DNA of 5,016 bases from Microcaldota archaeon (GTDB lineage Archaea; Micrarchaeota; Micrarchaeia; Micrarchaeales; Micrarchaeaceae): assembly GCA_021828345.1 (NCBI GenBank), contig JAJZJI010000089.1:1-5016 (forward strand), given 5' to 3'. The notes below the pieces were generated by a model, which did not search any database, had not been told where the DNA came from, and was given only the letters and a program-made list of their open reading frames with translations. Below, piece by piece: positions 1 through 5,016 of this stretch; within the stretch, counting starts at the first letter, position 1; each line of letters opens with the position of its first letter. Made by a program: the position numbers and the translations under genes.

Positions 1-14
1 ATTGAATGATTATT

Positions 15-920
15 ATGCCAAATAAAGAAAATATAGATTTGAAAACAATGCATGATGTTGGCGCAATCACATTTAGTGCATTAAAACATGCTGAAAAAAG
101 TGTAAAACCCGGCGCAAAACTAATAGAAATCGCTAAAATTGCTGAAGGATATGTGAAGGAAAACGGATTTGAATCTGCATTTCCATTAAATATTTCAATA
201 AACAATTATGCTGCGCATTATAGCCCAAGGCTTGATGAGGAAACTTCATTCAATGAGAATGATTTAGTAAAGCTAGATTTTGGTGCTGAAAAAAATGGAT
301 TCTTTGGTGACTGTGCAGTGTCTATAGACTTATCAAACAACAGACCTGAATTTATAGATGCAACCAAAGAGGCAATTGAAAATGCATTGAGCATTATAAA
401 GCATGGCGTAAAAGTCAATGAGGTAGGTGCAGAAATTGCAAAAACAATTGAATCAAAGGGGCTAAAACCAATTAAAAACTTAGGAGGGCATGGAATTTCA
501 ATAAATAACTTGCATGAGGAGCCTTTCATACCAAATTATAATAATGGAGATAATACAATGCTTGAAGAAGGTATGGTTATTGCACTTGAGCCATTTGCAA
601 CAAATGGAAAGGGTAGTGTCACAGATTCAGACATTTTTGAAATATGCAGTTTTAATTCCCATGCAAACGTAAGATCAGAAAATGCTAGAAAATTACTTAA
701 TGCAATTGAGACAAAGTTCTCTCATAAAGCATTTGCAATTAGATGGCTGTCAGATATTGTGCCTACAAAGTTCTCGTTATATAGTGCAATCAATGAATTG
801 ATAAAAGCTGATGCTATTGCACCAATACCTGCGCTTATAGAGTTAGGAAATGGGATAGTATCCCAAACAGAGATAGAACTTATAGTAGAAACAGACGGTT
901 GCAGCATACTCACTAAGTGA
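15..920 (+). CDS. map: Methionine aminopeptidase, type II (archaeal/eukaryotic)
   Basis: This cytosolic metalloprotease removes the initiator methionine from new proteins. Numbering from the upstream ATG at 6, the five expected metal ligands are D91 (KLDFG), D102 (FGDCAVS), H162 (GGHG), E195 (ALEPFAT) and E288 (SQTEIEL). The supporting histidines are H71 (AAHYSP) and H170 (NLHEE). The spacings D-11-D, H-8-H and H-20-D equal those I recall for Pyrococcus furiosus MetAP. The type II insert lies at about residues 206-275 and contains FAIRWL, close to the FAYRWL of Pyrococcus. Length (301-304 aa) is normal for the archaeal family. I prefer the ATG at 15 because GAATGAT (4-10), a partial match to GAGGTGAT, precedes it by four bases; the ATG at 6 is the alternative and adds three residues. 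A stop of an upstream gene may overlap at 3-5 or 7-9. The gene converges on eL41. Confidence 0.96.
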   Translation: MPNKENIDLKTMHDVGAITFSALKHAEKSVKPGAKLIEIAKIAEGYVKENGFESAFPLNISINNYAAHYSPRLDEETSFNENDLVKLDFGAEKNGFFGDCAVSIDLSNNRPEFIDATKEAIENALSIIKHGVKVNEVGAEIAKTIESKGLKPIKNLGGHGISINNLHEEPFIPNYNNGDNTMLEEGMVIALEPFATNGKGSVTDSDIFEICSFNSHANVRSENARKLLNAIETKFSHKAFAIRWLSDIVPTKFSLYSAINELIKADAIAPIPALIELGNGIVSQTEIELIVETDGCSILTK

Positions 921-921
921 C

Positions 922-984
922 ATCCTTACACCCATAAACCACGTGGGTTTTACGCCCACATAGATAAAGGGGATAGATAAGGAT
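922..984 (+). repeat. Inverted-repeat hairpin cluster in the 3' flank of map
   Basis: The outer arms ATCCTTA (922-928) and TAAGGAT (978-984) are perfect 7-base reverse complements. Between them lie two mutually exclusive hairpins that share the same G-run: ACCCA (930-934) with TGGGT (944-948), and GTGGGT (943-948) with GCCCAC (954-959, one G-U pair, loop TTTAC). AAACC (936-940) can also pair with GGTTT (946-950). The element starts two bases after the map stop, so it could end or stabilise the map transcript; T4 at 948-951 is the only T-run. The layout GTGGG-TTTTA-CCCAC loosely recalls IS200/IS605 subterminal hairpins, so a relic transposon end is possible, but no transposase is present. The role is unproven. 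Confidence 0.45.
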
Positions 985-987
985 TGC

Positions 988-1051
988 AAAAATTAAAGCA
1001 TACTAGGTTACACGGCAAAAACACCGTATAACCAATAACAAGTTACAAAAA
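988..1051 (-). terminator. Probable terminator region of the eL41 transcript: 10-bp hairpin plus T5 tracts
   Basis: Read on the minus strand, GGTTATACGG (1033-1024) pairs with CCGTGTAACC (1015-1006) around an 8-base loop, giving ten pairs including one G-U. On the plus strand the same position is a C-A mismatch, so the structure favours a minus-strand transcript. Three T5 tracts follow the eL41 stop on that strand, at 1051-1047, 1021-1017 (in the loop) and 992-988. Oligo-T tracts are the usual archaeal intrinsic termination signal. The stem starts 21 bases beyond the stop codon. Confidence 0.5.
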
Positions 1052-1054
1052 CGA

Positions 1055-1168
1055 TCAGAGCTTTCCTACTCTTCTCTTTTGAGCTCTTTTCAGTTTCTTT
1101 CTCCTTTTTTTAAGCCATTTCCAGCGCATTCTTCCTTTTTTCTTCCATTTTCTAGGTATGCTTCCCAA
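1055..1168 (-). CDS. rpl41e: Large-subunit ribosomal protein eL41 (37 aa)
   Basis: eL41 is the smallest ribosomal protein, a single highly basic helix at the interface between the two ribosomal subunits. It is found in archaea and eukaryotes. The frame reads M-G-S-I, then [14 protein letters not shown], then a Lys/Arg-rich tail ending in RRVGKL. The [14 protein letters not shown] block matches, as I recall them, the Thermococcales eL41 proteins, which are also 37 residues long. The start is TTG at 1168. It is preceded on the minus strand by GAGTGAT (1178-1172), a gapped match to GAGGTGAT, three bases away, and by a TATA-like box at a fitting distance. An internal ATG (1129) would give only the 24-residue core and lose the conserved PRKWKKKGR part. 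About half the residues are Lys or Arg. The gene converges with map and diverges from the propeller gene. Its reverse complement is the pyrimidine-rich tract on the plus strand. Confidence 0.92.
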   Translation of the reverse strand: MGSIPRKWKKKGRMRWKWLKKRRKKLKRAQKRRVGKL

Positions 1169-1171
1169 TAA

Positions 1172-1216
1172 ATCACTCAATATTAACGTTTAAAATTTCA
1201 AAATTCATTATAAAAA
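1172..1216 (-). promoter_or_regulatory. Promoter and Shine-Dalgarno of eL41
   Basis: On the minus strand a TATA-like box TTTTTATAA lies at 1216-1208. Transcription would start roughly 25 bases downstream, near 1187-1184. That leaves a leader of about 17-20 bases containing GAGTGAT (1178-1172), which resembles the archaeal anti-anti-SD GGAGGTGAT and sits three bases before the TTG at 1168. The match of box, leader and start is what decides the TTG start. Another TTG at 1180-1178 is in frame but overlaps the ribosome site. Confidence 0.5.
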
Positions 1217-1286
1217 TCGCATTTGTAAAGTTAAGTCTAATCTGAATACAATGCAAAAAAACAATTAATTATTTAACAAATATAAA

Positions 1287-1294
1287 TTTATATA
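1287..1294 (+). promoter_or_regulatory. Distal TATA box upstream of the propeller gene
   Basis: TTTATATA matches the archaeal TATA-box consensus and follows A-rich sequence that could serve as a BRE. A start about 25 bases downstream, near 1315-1320, would give a leader of about 65 bases that includes the palindrome at 1328-1337. The surrounding region is very AT-rich, so a chance match is possible. Confidence 0.4.
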
Positions 1295-1327
1295 TTTAAG
1301 TGTTATTTTGTCTTATTTTTGTTTTGC

Positions 1328-1337
1328 TATTGCAATA
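1328..1337. promoter_or_regulatory. 10-bp perfect palindrome, possible operator
   Basis: TATTGCAATA is its own reverse complement. It lies between the distal TATA box (1287-1294) and the proximal TATA-like box (1352-1359) in front of the propeller gene. A dimeric regulator could bind it to choose between the promoters. It is short and in AT-rich DNA, so chance is a real alternative. Confidence 0.2.
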
Positions 1338-1351
1338 AGAATTGTATTGAA

Positions 1352-1359
1352 TTTATAGT
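1352..1359 (+). promoter_or_regulatory. Proximal TATA-like box of the propeller gene (leaderless start)
   Basis: TTTATAGT is centred about 28 bases before the ATG at 1384, the spacing expected if transcription begins at or next to the start codon. The only ribosome-site-like sequence, AAAGG (1371-1375), is weak and eight bases from the ATG, which also fits leaderless expression. Confidence 0.4.
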
Positions 1360-1383
1360 TATAGGATCCCAAAGGCAATAAAT

Positions 1384-3162
1384 ATGGATGCAAAAGATAT
1401 AAATGGAGAAGAACCAGATAAACTAACTTTTGCTGAGAATCATGAAAATGAAACAGATCAAAAACTTGAAACAGAAAATAATATAGAGAAAGGGGATGAA
1501 GAAGAGATTAAAACAAATGCAGAAGATAAAAAAGATACAGTAAGTGCTACTGAAATAAAAAATAGCGCCGGAGAGAATATTGACAATGCTGAAAAGAAGC
1601 TAGGGGATATTAAGGATAATAATCAATATAAAAATAATGAAACAGAAACTTTAGATAGCAACGATACTATCTTAGGAGGAAATAATTTAAATGCGGAGAC
1701 TAGTGAAGAGAACAATAATAAAAATAACAACAAAGAAGGAAAAGATGAAGGAAATTCTAGTTCGGATGAGGATATAGATAAAAAAGAGTACACTGTAGTA
1801 TCTGACAAAGACATGGTCAATATTCAACCAAATGATGATGATATCAATAGTAATGAAAACAGCAATGAAGAGACCTTAAATAATAAAGGAGATAGTTATT
1901 TAAATGAAGGGAAGGAGGCATTGAATAATCCTGATTATTTATCGCCAAAAAATCAGCAGAATAGCGAGGGCCAAAAATTTGGAGATGAAGAGACGCATAA
2001 ATTTGGATTAAAATGGATTATATTAAGTTTAATTATTATAAGTATTGTCTTAGTATTAGCATTTACACTTTCAGCGAAGCTGCAGTTTACAAATACACCG
2101 ATATCAGTTACTGGTCAAATAGCTGCAATTTCTGTACATAAATCTACAAACAGAAGCATATCAAATTTAACAACTATCAAAGTAGGCAGAAATCCGACAA
2201 GCATTATATTCACCCCTAATGGAAAATATGCATATGTAGCAAATTCAGGATCCGGAACAGTCTCTGTGATTAATGTTTCAAGCAATTCAATAATAACAAC
2301 GATCAATGTAGGAGCAGACCCCGGACCACTTACAATAGCACCAAATGGAAAAAATATTTATGTACCTAACTATAATTATAGTACAATTTCTGTCATTAAT
2401 ACAACAGTAAACAAAGTTTCAGAAACAATAGTGACAGGATTAAAACCAGGACCTATATTTATAACCCCAAACGGAAAATATATCTCTCTTTATGACTATA
2501 ATTATATAAATAAGACTCCAACTATATTATTAATAAATACTACAAGTAACCAAGTAGAAAGGAAATTTTCAGGAGCATATTATTCGGCAAGCTTTTCTAT
2601 TACTCAGAATGGGAGTTATGCTTTTATTATTGATTCTCATCCAAACCTGCTTTCTATAGTTAATACTTCAACTGGTTATGCTTCTAATTTGTCTATCCAA
2701 AGCCAACTGCATTCAATTGCAATTACTTCTAACAGTAAGTATGCATATATTACAAATGAACTTTCAGATAGTGTCTCTGTTATTGATCTTAGTAATTATC
2801 AGATAGTTAAAACAATATATGTTGGGGCAGACCCTATACAAATTATGGTAATACCTAATTCAATTTATGCATATGTAGCAAATTCAGGATCCGGAACAGT
2901 CTCTATTATAGACACAAACAACAATGAAATTACCACAACCATAAATGTAGATGCAGACCCAAGCAGTATTTTTGCAACTTCTAATGGGGCATATGTGTTC
3001 ACAGTAAATTCAGACAATACAGTCTCAATAATAAATAGCTCAACTAATAAATTAGAAAGGAATGTGCATATACTAGGAAATCTTAATGGGATTTCAGTAA
3101 GCCCTGATGGAAAGTATATTTATATCTTAAATTATGAGAATAATACAGTTTCAGTAGAATAA
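1384..3162 (+). CDS. Membrane-anchored YVTN-family beta-propeller surface protein
   Basis: This is a 592-residue, probable cell-surface protein. Residues 1-207 are hydrophilic, low in complexity and Asn-rich, with about 56 Asp/Glu against 24 Lys and no Arg in the first 210. Residues 209-229 form one hydrophobic span preceded by HKFGLK, which suggests an uncleaved anchor with the N-terminus inside. Residues 240-592 are a YncE/YVTN-type propeller. Repeats start near 263, 305, 347, 393, 435, 476 and 517, with a last partial one at 559-592; typical blade motifs are TPNGKYAYVANSGSGTVSVI and SPDGKYIYILNYENNTVSV. The strand AAISVHKSTNRSI (247-259) looks like the closing strand of the ring. The ectodomain has only 18 Asp/Glu and about twelve N-glycosylation sequons; the protein has no Cys. 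Such propellers usually mediate surface binding or form S-layer-like coats. The exact ligand is unknown, and no enzyme motif is seen. Confidence 0.9.
   Translation: MDAKDINGEEPDKLTFAENHENETDQKLETENNIEKGDEEEIKTNAEDKKDTVSATEIKNSAGENIDNAEKKLGDIKDNNQYKNNETETLDSNDTILGGNNLNAETSEENNNKNNNKEGKDEGNSSSDEDIDKKEYTVVSDKDMVNIQPNDDDINSNENSNEETLNNKGDSYLNEGKEALNNPDYLSPKNQQNSEGQKFGDEETHKFGLKWIILSLIIISIVLVLAFTLSAKLQFTNTPISVTGQIAAISVHKSTNRSISNLTTIKVGRNPTSIIFTPNGKYAYVANSGSGTVSVINVSSNSIITTINVGADPGPLTIAPNGKNIYVPNYNYSTISVINTTVNKVSETIVTGLKPGPIFITPNGKYISLYDYNYINKTPTILLINTTSNQVERKFSGAYYSASFSITQNGSYAFIIDSHPNLLSIVNTSTGYASNLSIQSQLHSIAITSNSKYAYITNELSDSVSVIDLSNYQIVKTIYVGADPIQIMVIPNSIYAYVANSGSGTVSIIDTNNNEITTTINVDADPSSIFATSNGAYVFTVNSDNTVSIINSSTNKLERNVHILGNLNGISVSPDGKYIYILNYENNTVSVE
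2227..2265 (+). repeat. 39-bp exact direct repeat, copy 1 (propeller blade 1)
   Basis: This stretch, encoding YAYVANSGSGTVS of blade 1, is identical base for base to 2866-2904. The two copies are 639 bases (213 codons) apart and in frame. Other blades encode similar motifs with different codons, so the identity goes beyond selection on protein sequence. Confidence 0.9.
2866..2904 (+). repeat. 39-bp exact direct repeat, copy 2 (propeller blade 6)
   Basis: This is the second copy, inside blade 6, with all codons identical to those at 2227-2265, while the flanking blade sequence differs. It suggests recent local duplication or gene conversion within the propeller. Confidence 0.9.
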
Positions 3163-3266
3163 AATAAAAAGATAAAAATTAATAATGAGTAATAAATAAT
3201 GATTAATATTTTAATACATGCTGATAGAATATTATTACATAATAATTTTTAATATAAATTATTAGG

Positions 3267-3298
3267 ATTACTTATTATGAAAATTACTTATTATGAAA
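3267..3298 (+). repeat. Perfect 2 x 16-bp tandem repeat upstream of the Thr-rich surface gene
   Basis: ATTACTTATTATGAAA occurs twice with no spacer (3267-3282 and 3283-3298). It ends one base before the TATA-like stretch at 3300-3311, about 32 bases before the ATG at 3331. The position immediately upstream of the TATA box is where archaeal activators often bind, so paired operator sites are possible; replication slippage is the plain alternative. The rest of the gap 3163-3266 is AT-rich, with a T5 tract at 3246-3250 that may end the preceding transcript. Confidence 0.75.
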
Positions 3299-3299
3299 G

Positions 3300-3311
3300 T
3301 TTTAATTAAAA
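3300..3311 (+). promoter_or_regulatory. TATA-like box of the Thr-rich surface gene (leaderless start)
   Basis: TTTTAATTAAAA is centred about 26 bases before the ATG at 3331, which would place the transcript start at or near the start codon. No Shine-Dalgarno is visible before the ATG. A further AT-rich candidate lies at 3246-3258. Confidence 0.4.
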
Positions 3312-3330
3312 GAACTAAAATGGTTTTTAA

Positions 3331-4338
3331 ATGGATAATAATATAAACCCTGGTGAGCAAAGCAATATTCAAGATAGCCAAAGCATGCCAGTTGAACAAA
3401 TGCAACCAGAAGCATCTGGCTATGCTGTAGGTACAGGCCAAGAGCAGAAAGACGAGCAGCAAAAAACTCCGCCGACCGGCAGCATTGGGAAGTTTGGACC
3501 AAAAATAAAAGCAATATCGATTGCTGTAATAATAATTATAGCCATAGCTGTAATAGCTGTTGCTTTTATGCATCTGAGTGCATTTAAAAAACCTATAACA
3601 ACAATACCTAAGAATATAATCTCAACAACAAGTCCAGCAAGCACTTCGATATCTTCATCAACAACATCACCTTCAAATACCGCTAATACTACAACCACTA
3701 AAACAACTGTAACAACAACAAACCTTTCAACAACGACAACAACACTGCCTGTAAATACCTCTACAATTCCTGCAAATGCAACAGTATACCAAAATGTATA
3801 TAATGGCAACTTTTCCAAAGGCTACTCAGGCTGGAATATTAGTGGGAAAGGATTTGGCACTGCACCACTGAATATAACACATGCCAATACTGCAAATGTA
3901 ATGTGCTACCTTGGAACGCCATGGGCAAACTATAACAGCACATTTTTTGCAACAACCTATAACTGTGGCCTTTCTAATGTGAATGGAAATATTACTTCAA
4001 GCTATTTCAAAGTCGTAAAACCTTTCCTTAACTTTAGAATAATAAGCCCTCAGGATAAAGGAATTTATGTTGAAATACTCTATAATCATATGCCTTATAT
4101 AATAGTACATTACAACACATACAACAATACATTATATACAAACAGCAGTTCAACATTTAGGAATGTAACAATGCCTCTCGAACCGATTCTGGGCAGAGTT
4201 GTCCAAATTAGAGTTGTTGCTAAAACTCTAAAGCAGCAGACATATATTGGAGTTGAAGGATTTGGATTATCAAATGCGCCTCATGAAGATATTGGTGTTA
4301 TTGAGAATATTACAACAAATAGCACGCTTATCAAATAA
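3331..4338 (+). CDS. Membrane-anchored surface protein with Thr/Ser-rich stalk and jelly-roll-like domain
   Basis: I do not recognise a named family for this 335-residue protein. Residues 1-50 are hydrophilic and Gln/Glu-rich. Residues 60-82 are one strongly hydrophobic span preceded by GKFGPKIK, which predicts N-in/C-out topology. Residues 89-150 are a Thr/Ser-rich stalk typical of glycosylated surface proteins. Residues 152-335 form a beta-rich domain. It opens with YNGNFSKGYSGW, like the NGxFxxGxxGW start of galactose-binding or CBM-like jelly rolls, and ends with a GRVVQIRVVAKT...YIGVEGFGLS pattern usual for the last strands of such folds. C192 and C212 are the only cysteines and may form a disulfide outside the cell. 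About 13 sequons are present and only seven Asp/Glu occur in the C-terminal domain. It follows the propeller gene in the same direction and shares its KFGxK-plus-span plan, so the two may work together at the surface. The ligand is unknown. Confidence 0.85.
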   Translation: MDNNINPGEQSNIQDSQSMPVEQMQPEASGYAVGTGQEQKDEQQKTPPTGSIGKFGPKIKAISIAVIIIIAIAVIAVAFMHLSAFKKPITTIPKNIISTTSPASTSISSSTTSPSNTANTTTTKTTVTTTNLSTTTTTLPVNTSTIPANATVYQNVYNGNFSKGYSGWNISGKGFGTAPLNITHANTANVMCYLGTPWANYNSTFFATTYNCGLSNVNGNITSSYFKVVKPFLNFRIISPQDKGIYVEILYNHMPYIIVHYNTYNNTLYTNSSSTFRNVTMPLEPILGRVVQIRVVAKTLKQQTYIGVEGFGLSNAPHEDIGVIENITTNSTLIK

Positions 4339-4359
4339 AGCAGTATAAAGAGTAGTAGG

Positions 4360-4394
4360 TATTAAAATAAATTGAATTATTTGGCTGCGGAGGG
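4360..4394 (+). promoter_or_regulatory. Promoter-like AT box and strong Shine-Dalgarno of cysS
   Basis: TATTAAAATAAA (4360-4371) lies in the short gap after the surface gene. A start about 25 bases further would leave a leader that opens close to GGAGGG (4389-4394). That purine run continues as AAGGGA (4395-4400), five bases from the ATG at 4406. The ribosome site is clear; the promoter is tentative, and read-through from the preceding gene is possible since no T-tract separates them. Confidence 0.5.
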
Positions 4395-4405
4395 AAGGGA
4401 ATTGC

Positions 4406-5016
4406 ATGATTAAATTGTTCAATACAAGGACAAGAGAAATTGAGGAACTTGTCCCGATGAATGGGAAACATATTAACATGTTTGTGTGTGGCCAGACAGT
4501 ATATGATGATATGCACCTAGGGCATGCAAAAACATATATTAATTTTGATGTAATTGTTAGATGGCTCAGATTTTCAGGATATGATGTCACCTATCTGCAA
4601 AACATAACAGATGTTGATGATAAGATAATAGCAAGGGCAAAAGAATCTGGCATTGAACCAAAGCAACTGGCAGAGAAATTTGAGACAAGATTTATGGAGG
4701 ATATAGAAGCACTCAGGATACGAAGCAATGTAACAAAATTTATAAGGTCCCATGATTATATCCCTGCAATAAAAAACCAGATACAACTTCTTGCAGACAA
4801 AGGTTTTGCATATTTTCTTGATGGCGATGTCTACTTTGATGTTGATAGATTTCCAGATTATACTTCACTTTCTGGAATGAAACTGGATGACCTAAAAAAT
4901 CATAGGATAGAACCAAAAGAGGGCAAAAGGAATCCGTATGATTTTGCACTCTGGAAAGCTGCAAAAGAAGGCGAACCAAAATGGGATATTGAAATAATAT
5001 TTGAAGGCCAAAAAAT
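4406..5016 (+). CDS. cysS: Cysteinyl-tRNA synthetase, N-terminal part (cut by window edge)
   Basis: This class I aminoacyl-tRNA synthetase charges tRNA-Cys with cysteine in the cytosol. The visible 203 residues open with MIKLFNTRTREIEEL, as in the family. They contain C28 (FVCGQTVYDD), the first zinc ligand that recognises cysteine, and the HIGH-type motif HLGH at 37-40. Other family hallmarks are NITDVDDKII (66-75), GDVYFDV (140-146) and KRNPYDFALWK (174-184). The frame has no stop up to the window end; the remaining zinc ligands, the KMSKS loop and the anticodon-binding part lie beyond it. After KEGEPKW the sequence continues DIEIIFEGQK, where many members read SPWGxGRPGW, so this branch may carry a small insertion. 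The ATG at 4406 is chosen because of the purine-rich ribosome site just before it and the match to the family N-terminus. Confidence 0.96.
   Translation, partial: MIKLFNTRTREIEELVPMNGKHINMFVCGQTVYDDMHLGHAKTYINFDVIVRWLRFSGYDVTYLQNITDVDDKIIARAKESGIEPKQLAEKFETRFMEDIEALRIRSNVTKFIRSHDYIPAIKNQIQLLADKGFAYFLDGDVYFDVDRFPDYTSLSGMKLDDLKNHRIEPKEGKRNPYDFALWKAAKEGEPKWDIEIIFEGQK

Noticed and set aside
218..529. Open minus-strand frame opposite map
   Set aside because: It lies wholly antisense to the conserved catalytic core of map and has no recognisable motif; a composition shadow. The same holds for 722-913.
1006..1033. Possible tRNA arm or small RNA gene
   Set aside because: Only one stem is present; no T-loop, anticodon stem or acceptor pairing is found around it.
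1623..1820. Minus-strand frame rich in Ser/Leu/Phe opposite the acidic tail
   Set aside because: The composition is simply the antisense of Glu/Asn/Lys codons; no start signal or motif. The frame at 2115-2306 is likewise antisense to the propeller.
3267..3298. CRISPR array
   Set aside because: There are only two copies, directly adjacent with no spacers, and no cas gene in the window.
3277..3309. Ten-codon frame MKITYYESFN starting in the tandem repeat
   Set aside because: It is too short and consists of repeat sequence; it would overlap the TATA-like box, so it is unlikely to be transcribed from it.
3268..3818. Minus-strand frames with apparent hydrophobic segments (3268-3573, 3302-3514, 3420-3818)
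   Set aside because: The Val-rich stretch is the antisense of the Thr-rich stalk, and the rest is antisense to the membrane span and promoter of a well-supported plus-strand gene.
4270..4979. Minus-strand frames in the right end (4270-4590, 4331-4516, 4574-4786, 4740-4979)
   Set aside because: They are antisense to cysS, whose plus-strand frame is unmistakable.

Overview
The window looks like a piece of a small-genome, AT-rich archaeal chromosome, most likely a DPANN/ARMAN-type lineage (Micrarchaeota or Parvarchaeota-like). This placement is an inference from several signs. The methionine aminopeptidase is of the archaeal/eukaryotic type II. A 37-residue eL41 ribosomal protein gene is present, a family restricted to archaea and eukaryotes. 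Promoters carry archaeal TATA boxes. Membrane-anchored YVTN propeller and Thr-rich proteins carry many N-glycosylation sequons. The exported domains contain few acidic residues, which would suit an acidic habitat.

Layout, left to right. (1) A type II methionine aminopeptidase (map) on +, complete, ends at 920. (2) The convergent gap 921-1054 holds a hairpin cluster (922-984) and a 10-bp stem with T5 tracts (988-1051) that probably ends the transcript coming from the right. (3) A very short minus-strand gene at 1055-1168 encodes eL41. It is easy to miss because of its size and its TTG start, and it explains the pyrimidine-rich stretch seen on +. (4) A divergent promoter region (1169-1383) serves eL41 leftward and a surface protein rightward. 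(5) A 592-residue protein at 1384-3162 has a very acidic, Asn-rich N-terminus, one membrane span and an extracytoplasmic YVTN/YncE-type beta-propeller. (6) A 168-base gap contains a perfect 2 x 16-bp tandem repeat just upstream of a TATA-like box. (7) A 335-residue protein at 3331-4338 has the same plan: hydrophilic N-terminus, one span, Thr/Ser-rich stalk and a jelly-roll-like C-terminal domain. (8) The first 203 codons of cysteinyl-tRNA synthetase (cysS) run off the right edge.

How the genes relate. map, eL41 and cysS are translation housekeeping genes, each with a Shine-Dalgarno-like leader. The two surface-protein genes between them lack a convincing Shine-Dalgarno and look leaderless or weakly led. 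Both surface proteins carry a KFGxK motif directly before the membrane span and share the same inferred N-in/C-out topology. They are therefore probably parts of the same cell-surface assembly, although no partner or function is shown by the sequence. No mobile-element gene, CRISPR array, tRNA or rRNA is visible.
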